From Enterobacter sp. RHBSTW-00175 (GTDB lineage: Bacteria > Pseudomonadota > Gammaproteobacteria > Enterobacterales > Enterobacteriaceae): DNA of 64,000 nucleotides. Below, piece by piece: positions 58,464 to 64,000 of this stretch. Within the stretch, counting starts at the first letter, position 1; each line of letters begins with the position of its first letter. The position numbers and the translations under genes were made by a program. The notes under the pieces were generated by a model. It was not told the origin of the DNA and made no database searches. It saw only the letters and a program-made list of their open reading frames with translations. The DNA lies in the NCBI RefSeq assembly GCF_013927005.1, contig NZ_CP055930.1, positions 2,356,001 to 2,420,000 of the forward strand, given 5' to 3'.

Positions 58464-59408
58464 TTAACCTTGTTTCACCACATCTTTTTTCGGTTGTTCT
58501 TCGATGGGTTTACCAGACCAGTAACCTGCCAGCAGGGAGCCTGAAAGGTTATGCCAGACGGAGAACAACGCGCCAGGCAGGGCGGCCAGCGGCGAGAAGT
58601 AGATTTTACCGAGTGCCGCGGCCAGGCCAGAGTTTTGCATTCCCACTTCAATCGCCAGCGTGCGGCAGGTAGATTCGTCAAAGCCGAACAGTTTGCCACC
58701 CCAGTAGCCTCCCAGCAGGCCAATGGTGTTATGCAGTACCACAGCAATGATCACCACAAAGCCGACAGACGCAATGTGCGAGGCGGAGCCTGCTACCACG
58801 GCGCTGATGATTGCCAGAATACAGACCATCGAAAACGCCGGCAGACAGGGTTCGACCGCCTTCACCAGGCGCGGGAACAGATGGTGGATAACCAGCCCCA
58901 GTGCAATCGGGATCACCACAATTTGCAGAATGCTGAGCAACATCCCCATTACGTCTACCTGAATATGTGCGTCGACATACAGGCGGGTTAACAGCGGTGT
59001 GGCAATCACGCCCACGAGAGTAGACGCGGACGAGATGGTCACGGAGAGCGCAACATCGCCTTTCGCCAGATAGATCATCACGTTGGAGGCCGTACCGCTT
59101 GCCACGCTGCCCACCAGCACCATCCCGGCGGATAAATCTGGCGGCATCTTAAAGGCCATTGCCAGCAGCCAGGCCGCGAGCGGCATCACCAGATAGTGCA
59201 GGAAAATACCCGCCGCGACAGGTGCAGGGCGCGACAGCACGCGTTTAAAGTCGTCAATTTTCAGGTGCACGCCCATGCCGAACATAATCAGCATCAGCAG
59301 CGTGGTGACCCAGGGGCCGATGCCCGTGAAGCTGGTGGGGGTGTAATACGCGAGTACAGAGAGCAGCAGTGCCCATAACGGGAACAGCCGGGTGATGGCG
59401 GATAACAT
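58464..59408 (-). CDS. panS: PanS-like bile acid:sodium symporter family transporter
   Basis: The 314-residue membrane protein of the BASS family has about nine or ten hydrophobic segments. Family motifs are [40 protein letters not shown] and [13 protein letters not shown]. It looks like Salmonella PanS, reported to take up 2-ketopantoate, a coenzyme A precursor. E. coli lacks a gene at this place. It lies downstream of lysC but after a probable terminator, so it is likely a separate unit. The substrate is inferred from recalled similarity. Confidence 0.75.
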   Translation of the reverse strand: MLSAITRLFPLWALLLSVLAYYTPTSFTGIGPWVTTLLMLIMFGMGVHLKIDDFKRVLSRPAPVAAGIFLHYLVMPLAAWLLAMAFKMPPDLSAGMVLVGSVASGTASNVMIYLAKGDVALSVTISSASTLVGVIATPLLTRLYVDAHIQVDVMGMLLSILQIVVIPIALGLVIHHLFPRLVKAVEPCLPAFSMVCILAIISAVVAGSASHIASVGFVVIIAVVLHNTIGLLGGYWGGKLFGFDESTCRTLAIEVGMQNSGLAAALGKIYFSPLAALPGALFSVWHNLSGSLLAGYWSGKPIEEQPKKDVVKQG

Positions 59409-59447
59409 AGTTAATTCCTTGCAGTATTGTCGTGTTGTTTAGTTATG

Positions 59448-59472
59448 AAAAAGCCGGGTCTGTGCCCAGCTT
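59448..59472 (-). terminator. Probable terminator after lysC
   Basis: On the minus strand AGCTGGG pairs with CCCGGCT (one G-T wobble) and is followed by TTTTT. It lies 30 bases past the lysC stop and before panS. Confidence 0.7.
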
Positions 59473-59501
59473 ATAGGTATTGTTTATCGTGCTAACGAAT
59501 T

Positions 59502-60851
59502 TTATTCAAACAAATTCTGATGAAGTTTTTGCACGACAAGCTCCGCCTGATCGGCCGGCACCAGGAAGCAAAGGTTGTAGCTGGATGCACCGTAGCAAAT
59601 CATGCGGATGTTGAACGGGTCGAGCACGCCAAAGACCTCTTTACCCACGCCACAGGCGCGTGACAGCTTGTTACCGATGATGGCAACCAGCGCCAGGTTT
59701 TCTTCGACTTCCACGCGGCACAGCTCAGACAGCTCAATCAACAGCGATTGCGTCAGCAAGGTATCGCCAGTAGAAGTTGAACCGGTGGTATCCAGCGTCA
59801 ACGCGATGCTCACTTCGGAGGTGGTGATCAGATCCACGGAGATATTATGGCGTGCCAGAATGCTAAACACTTCCGCCAGGAAACCGCGGGAATGCAGCAT
59901 ATTGTGGCTATGGAGCGTCACCAGCGTCTGGCGGCGGCGCAGGGCCAGCGCGCGGAACAGCGGTGGGTTTTCCGTTTTCTTACAGACCAGCGTACCACCC
60001 GCTTTCGGATCTTTACTGGAGCCGACGAACACCGGAATATCGCTGCGCACGGCTGGCAGCAGCGTTGCAGGGTGCAGCACTTTCGCGCCGAAGGTGGCCA
60101 TTTCCGCCGCTTCTTCAAACGCGATCACATCAATTCGTTTCGCTGCGGAAACGACGCGCGGGTCGGTGGTGTAAATGCCCGGAACGTCAGTCCAGATATC
60201 CACACGGGTAGCGTGCAGTGCTTCACCCAGCAGTGCGGCGGTGTAGTCGCTGCCACCACGGCCAAGCGTTGTAGTTCGGCCTTTCGCTTCGCTACCGATA
60301 AAGCCCTGGGTGATAACGATACCCTCTGCCAGACGCGGTGCCAGCTGCTGAGTAGTCAGCTCGGCCAGCGCTTCAACGTCCGGTTCGGCGCGGCCAAAGC
60401 GATCGCTGGTACGCATCACTTTACGCACGTCAAACCACTGCGCCTGAATGTTACGTTCGCGCATGATTTCCACAAACAGCAGAGTGGACATCAGTTCACC
60501 ATGGCTGACCAGTTCGTCGGTCAGGGCGGTGGAGGTTGCCAGAGAGGCGGCTTCTGCCAGGGTGGTGATGTTTTCCAGCAGACGTTCCACTTCCTCGCGG
60601 ATGACGTTCGGGTTCTGCAGGCGTTCAAGGATGTCGAACTGAATTTTGCGCAGTGCATCCAGCTTAACGAAACGTTCTGTCGCTTCCAGTCCTTCAGACA
60701 GAGAAACCAGCAGGTTCGTCACGCCAGCGGATGCAGAAAGCACCACCAGGCGGGCATTCGGATCGGCTAGCACCACATCGGCGCTGCGGTTCATGGCATC
60801 GTAATCAGCCACACTGGTGCCGCCAAACTTAGCGACCACAAAACTCGTCAT
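59502..60851 (-). CDS. lysC: Lysine-sensitive aspartokinase III
   Basis: LysC phosphorylates aspartate, the first step toward lysine, methionine, threonine and diaminopimelate, and is feedback-inhibited by lysine. Its 449 residues equal E. coli LysC. The kinase domain starts VAKFGGTSVADYDAM and has GFIGSEAKGRTTTLGRGGSDYTAALL; two C-terminal ACT domains include FLAEVFSILARHNISVDLITTSE. Upstream control is unusual: the lysine riboswitch of E. coli lysC is not recognisable. Confidence 0.97.
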   Translation of the reverse strand: MTSFVVAKFGGTSVADYDAMNRSADVVLADPNARLVVLSASAGVTNLLVSLSEGLEATERFVKLDALRKIQFDILERLQNPNVIREEVERLLENITTLAEAASLATSTALTDELVSHGELMSTLLFVEIMRERNIQAQWFDVRKVMRTSDRFGRAEPDVEALAELTTQQLAPRLAEGIVITQGFIGSEAKGRTTTLGRGGSDYTAALLGEALHATRVDIWTDVPGIYTTDPRVVSAAKRIDVIAFEEAAEMATFGAKVLHPATLLPAVRSDIPVFVGSSKDPKAGGTLVCKKTENPPLFRALALRRRQTLVTLHSHNMLHSRGFLAEVFSILARHNISVDLITTSEVSIALTLDTTGSTSTGDTLLTQSLLIELSELCRVEVEENLALVAIIGNKLSRACGVGKEVFGVLDPFNIRMICYGASSYNLCFLVPADQAELVVQKLHQNLFE

Positions 60852-61018
60852 AACAACCTCGTGTCAGGGAATGAATAAAGCGACCTTGGCACAAGAATGA
60901 AACGAAAACAGGTGCAGGCGCAAATACGGCCCTATAAATAAAATGTGGGGGAGGTCCTGTCAATGCTGGGATTATGCGGATTTTTCATGGGGGGGCACCC
61001 CTCAGTAACAGGACTTAT
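60852..61018 (-). promoter_or_regulatory. lysC leader lacking a recognisable lysine riboswitch
   Basis: Close to the start, CTTGTGCCAAGG and CCCTGACACGAGGTNGTT match the E. coli lysC leader. The aptamer signatures (GAGGCGC, GCCGAGG, GTTGTCACCAGA, GTGGAG) are absent. A seven-base inverted repeat GTCCTGT/ACAGGAC encloses a G-rich stretch. A minus-strand promoter candidate is TTGACA (60963-60958) with TATTTA 17 bases on (60940-60935). Confidence 0.6.
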
Positions 61019-61156
61019 AACAAGCCGCTATTTTATTCTGCAAATCAGGACGTTCTGAACGACATTCAACCCCCTCGGGGGCAGGTTTTAGCAGCTATAC
61101 TTTTCGGGTCTTTTCACCTGCGTTTGATGCAGGCCAGGGCAATGGCATAAAAACCA

Positions 61157-61185
61157 TCACAATTTTTATTTGCAGGCGCTACAAT
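61157..61185 (+). promoter_or_regulatory. pgi promoter candidate
   Basis: A -10 TACAAT (61180-61185) lies 40 bases before the pgi start. The -35 position (TCACAA, 61157-61162) is a weak match at 17-base spacing. The surrounding sequence resembles the E. coli pgi promoter. Confidence 0.5.
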
Positions 61186-61225
61186 CGACCGCAGTCACAA
61201 TTCTCAAATCAGAAGAGTATTGCTA

Positions 61226-62875
61226 ATGAAAAACATCAACCCAACGCAGACCGCTGCCTGGCAGGCACTACAGAAACATTTTGATGAAATGAAAGACGTC
61301 ACTATCGCGGATCTGTTCGCGAAAGATGCCGATCGTTTCAACAAGTTCTCCGCGACCTTCGACGACCTGATGCTGGTGGACTTCTCCAAAAACCGCATTA
61401 CCGAAGAGACACTGGCAAAATTGCAGGATCTGGCGAAAGAAACCGCGCTCAGTGATGCCATTAAATCCATGTTCTCTGGTGAGAAGATCAACCGCACCGA
61501 AGACCGCGCTGTGCTGCACGTTGCACTGCGTAACCGTAGCAATACTCCAATCATCGTCGATGGCAAAGATGTGATGCCGGAAGTGAACGCGGTGCTGGAG
61601 AAGATGAAAGCCTTCTCTGAAGCGATCATCTCTGGTAGCTGGAAAGGTTACACCGGTAAAGCTATCACTGACGTGGTGAACATCGGTATCGGCGGTTCAG
61701 ACCTCGGTCCATTCATGGTGACCGAAGCGCTGCGCCCGTACAAAAACCACCTCAACATGCACTTCGTTTCTAACGTTGATGGTACACACATTGCTGAAGT
61801 GCTGAAGAACGTGAACCCGGAAACCACCCTGTTCCTGGTGGCGTCTAAAACCTTCACCACGCAGGAAACCATGACCAACGCCCATAGCGCGCGTGACTGG
61901 TTCCTGGAAACCGCAGGTGACAACAAGCACGTCGCGAAACACTTCGCCGCGCTGTCTACCAACGGTAAAGCGGTTGGCGAGTTCGGTATCGACACGGCAA
62001 ACATGTTCGAGTTCTGGGACTGGGTTGGTGGCCGTTACTCTCTGTGGTCTGCAATCGGTTTGTCCATCATCCTGTCTGTTGGCTTTGACAACTTCGTTGA
62101 GCTGCTTTCCGGCGCACATGCGATGGATAAACACTTCGCGTCCACCGCGCCTGAGAAAAACCTGCCAGTGCTGCTGGCGCTGATTGGTATCTGGTACAAC
62201 AACTTCTTTGGCGCTGAAACCGAAGCTATCCTGCCATACGACCAGTACATGCACCGCTTTGCTGCCTACTTCCAGCAGGGCAACATGGAATCCAACGGTA
62301 AATACGTTGACCGTAACGGCAATGCCGTGGACTACCAGACTGGCCCAATCATCTGGGGCGAGCCAGGCACCAACGGCCAACATGCGTTCTACCAGCTGAT
62401 CCACCAGGGCACCAAGATGGTACCGTGCGATTTCATCGCGCCTGCTATTACTCATAACCCGCTGTCGGATCACCATCCGAAACTGCTGTCTAACTTCTTC
62501 GCTCAGACTGAAGCGCTGGCGTTCGGCAAGTCCCGCGACGTGGTTGAACAGGAATACCGCGACCAGGGTAAAGATCCGGCGACCCTGGATCACGTTGTGC
62601 CGTTCAAAGTGTTCGAAGGCAACCGTCCAACCAACTCTATCCTGCTGCGCGAAATCACCCCGTTCAGCCTGGGTGCGCTGATTGCCCTGTATGAGCACAA
62701 AATCTTTACTCAGGGCGCGATCCTGAACATCTTCACCTTTGACCAGTGGGGCGTTGAGCTGGGCAAACAGCTGGCAAACCGCATTCTGCCAGAGCTGGGT
62801 GACGACAAAGCGATTAACAGCCACGACAGTTCTACAAATGGTTTGATTAACCGTTATAAAGCATGGCGTGCATAA
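61226..62875 (+). CDS. pgi: Glucose-6-phosphate isomerase
   Basis: Pgi interconverts glucose 6-phosphate and fructose 6-phosphate in glycolysis and gluconeogenesis. I set the start at [15 protein letters not shown], two codons after the first ATG, giving 549 residues as in E. coli. Motifs [11 protein letters not shown], the active-site [18 protein letters not shown] and [12 protein letters not shown] are present. It is divergent from lysC and ends at a strong terminator. Confidence 0.97.
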   Translation: MKNINPTQTAAWQALQKHFDEMKDVTIADLFAKDADRFNKFSATFDDLMLVDFSKNRITEETLAKLQDLAKETALSDAIKSMFSGEKINRTEDRAVLHVALRNRSNTPIIVDGKDVMPEVNAVLEKMKAFSEAIISGSWKGYTGKAITDVVNIGIGGSDLGPFMVTEALRPYKNHLNMHFVSNVDGTHIAEVLKNVNPETTLFLVASKTFTTQETMTNAHSARDWFLETAGDNKHVAKHFAALSTNGKAVGEFGIDTANMFEFWDWVGGRYSLWSAIGLSIILSVGFDNFVELLSGAHAMDKHFASTAPEKNLPVLLALIGIWYNNFFGAETEAILPYDQYMHRFAAYFQQGNMESNGKYVDRNGNAVDYQTGPIIWGEPGTNGQHAFYQLIHQGTKMVPCDFIAPAITHNPLSDHHPKLLSNFFAQTEALAFGKSRDVVEQEYRDQGKDPATLDHVVPFKVFEGNRPTNSILLREITPFSLGALIALYEHKIFTQGAILNIFTFDQWGVELGKQLANRILPELGDDKAINSHDSSTNGLINRYKAWRA

Positions 62876-62888
62876 TTAATATGTCATG

Positions 62889-62918
62889 AAAAATGCCGGC
62901 GAAATGCCGGCATTTTTT
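62889..62918 (+). terminator. Terminator after pgi
   Basis: An eleven-base stem AAAATGCCGGC/GCCGGCATTTT with a GAAAT loop ends in a run of seven T residues. Confidence 0.93.
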
Positions 62919-63241
62919 TATCGGATAATTCCTGATGTCTGTTATTTAACTCAAATTACTGTTCTGAGTTTAATCTGAAAAAGTCCATTAACCTGTTAAT
63001 TACTGCGGTTTATTTTAGGAATATACGGAGAATGAAACTGGTAATAACTTATTATAACTTTATGAATGTAATGGGATTTATATTTATTTAATTATTGTTG
63101 TGTGTCGCAAATATCCAATATTCTGAAAACTCCCTCTCTATTTACCTGCACGGCAATCCCTCTGCTTTAGTTGTGTATACTCGATTCCGCTCGAAATTCT
63201 TTTTGGGCACATCTCCATTCATTCAATGAAGGGAAATTGTT
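62919..63241 (+). promoter_or_regulatory. AT-rich upstream region of yjbE
   Basis: No gene is visible in this 323-base AT-rich stretch. A -10 candidate TATACT is at 63176-63181. Near 63112-63126, ATCCAATATTCTGA weakly resembles an RcsAB box, which would fit Rcs control of E. coli yjbEFGH. That match is low quality. Confidence 0.4.
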
Positions 63242-63484
63242 ATGAAGAAAGTACTGTATGGCATTTTTGCCATATCTGCGCTTGCGGCGACATCTGTATA
63301 TGCGGCTCCGGTTCAGGTCGGGGAAGCTGCAGGGTCGGCAGCGACGTCTGCGTCTGCGGGGAGTTCTACCGCAGCCAGCACCAGCACCGTAAGTTCAGCC
63401 GTGGGTGTCGCGCTGGCGGCAACCGGTGGCGGTGATGGCTCCAATACCGGAACCACGACCACCACGACGACCAGCACCCAGTAA
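63242..63484 (+). CDS. yjbE: YjbE, small exported protein of the yjbEFGH locus
   Basis: The 80-residue protein has a signal peptide with a likely cut after SVYA (residue 21-22). The mature part is low-complexity, rich in Ala, Ser and Gly, and ends in a run of threonines ([10 protein letters not shown]). It is nearly identical to E. coli YjbE. The yjbEFGH operon is linked to exopolysaccharide production and Rcs control; the role of YjbE is unknown. Confidence 0.92.
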   Translation: MKKVLYGIFAISALAATSVYAAPVQVGEAAGSAATSASAGSSTAASTSTVSSAVGVALAATGGGDGSNTGTTTTTTTSTQ

Positions 63485-63503
63485 TACCGGGTGTTTTAAT
63501 CAT

Positions 63504-63523
63504 AACCACACTTCGGTGTGGTT
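63504..63523 (+). terminator. Hairpin between yjbE and yjbF (possible attenuator)
   Basis: A perfect eight-base stem AACCACAC/GTGTGGTT with a TTCG loop has only a short T tract (ATTTCG) after it. It could act as a partial terminator or stabilise yjbE mRNA. Confidence 0.6.
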
Positions 63524-63547
63524 ATTTCGCCCCTTCGGAGAAGAGTC

Positions 63548-64000
63548 GTGAAGCGACCTGCAATCATCATGATTTGCCTGCTCTTGCAGGCGTGCTCAGC
63601 CACCACTAAAGGGCTGGGGAATTCGCTGTGGGACAGCATGTTTGGTACGCCTGGCGTCCATCTTACTGATGACGATATCCAGAACATGCCTTATGCCAGC
63701 CAGTACATGCAGTTAAACGATGGCCCGCAACTGTTTGTGGTGCTCGCTTTCGATGAAAACGGGCAGCAGAAATGGGTGACGCAGGATCAGGCCACCATCG
63801 TGATGCAGCATGGTCGCATCGTAAAAACGCTGCTCGGCGGCGACAACCTGCTTGAGGTCCACAACCTTGCGGCCGACCCGCTCATCAAGCCGAATCAGGT
63901 AACCGACGGCGCAAGCTGGACACGCACGATGGGCTGGACGGAACACAAACAGGTGCGCTACGCCACGGCACACTCTGTATTCCGCTGGGACGGTACGGAC
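63548..64000 (+). CDS. yjbF: YjbF/GfcB-family lipoprotein (partial, 3' end outside window)
   Basis: The first 151 codons are present and open to the window end. A GTG start follows GGAG by seven bases. The sequence MKRPAIIMICLLLQACSATTKGLG is a lipoprotein signal with LLQAC as lipobox (Cys16), so the product should be an outer-membrane lipoprotein. It matches E. coli YjbF (about 212 residues) through TMGWTE and SVFRWDGTD. It belongs to the exopolysaccharide locus yjbEFGH. Confidence 0.93.
   Translation, partial: MKRPAIIMICLLLQACSATTKGLGNSLWDSMFGTPGVHLTDDDIQNMPYASQYMQLNDGPQLFVVLAFDENGQQKWVTQDQATIVMQHGRIVKTLLGGDNLLEVHNLAADPLIKPNQVTDGASWTRTMGWTEHKQVRYATAHSVFRWDGTD

Overview
The window is chromosomal DNA from a member of the Enterobacteriaceae, most likely Enterobacter or a close relative such as Lelliottia. 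Almost every protein can be placed beside its Escherichia coli counterpart with the same length and start, and gene order from coaA to yjbF follows the E. coli 90-91 min region. The 16S gene has Enterobacter/Citrobacter-type variable loops. The genus is inferred from sequence recall, not from a search.

Layout. (1) 1-6231: the dipeptide ABC transporter operon dppABCDF, ended by a strong terminator. (2) 6247-9319: coaA on the minus strand, then the thrU-tyrU-glyT-thrT tRNA cluster and tufB. (3) 9376-21684: secE-nusG, rplKA, rplJL and rpoBC, with the L11 and L10 promoters and the rplL-rpoB attenuator. (4) 21699-24047: an accessory minus-strand block with PTS IIA and IIB proteins lacking a IIC, plus a membrane diguanylate cyclase. 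(5) 24302-29937: the thiamin operon thiCEFSGH under a TPP riboswitch. (6) 29938-34944: rsd, then nudC, hemE, nfi, yjaG, hupA and yjaH. (7) 34990-38011: purHD with a PurR operator. (8) 38129-43650: a complete rRNA operon (16S, tRNA-Glu, 23S, 5S, two terminators). (9) 43819-54617: metA with Met boxes, the glyoxylate-shunt operon aceBAK, its repressor iclR, and metH. (10) 54668-62918: yjbB, a HigBA-like toxin-antitoxin pair, rluF, yjbD, a PanS-like transporter, lysC and pgi. (11) 62919-64000: yjbE and the start of yjbF, which continues past the window.

How the genes work together. Much of the window is the translation and transcription core (tRNAs, EF-Tu, ribosomal proteins, RNA polymerase, rRNA, HU, Rsd). 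Around it lie regulated biosynthetic units: thiamin, purines, methionine (metA, metH), lysine/aspartate (lysC), heme (hemE), CoA (coaA, panS) and acetate use (aceBAK with IclR).

Departures from the E. coli plan are the most interesting parts. dppABCDF sits beside coaA. The PTS IIB-IIA pair has no IIC but its own CRP-like and LacI-family-like sites. A dispersed CCCTCTCCC hairpin repeat supplies the ribosome-binding site of aceK and also rewrites its C-terminus. A toxin-antitoxin pair stands where pepE would be. The lysC leader shows none of the lysine riboswitch core. I found no CRISPR array, prophage or insertion sequence. No clearly new multi-gene system is evident; the orphan PTS block is the closest candidate.
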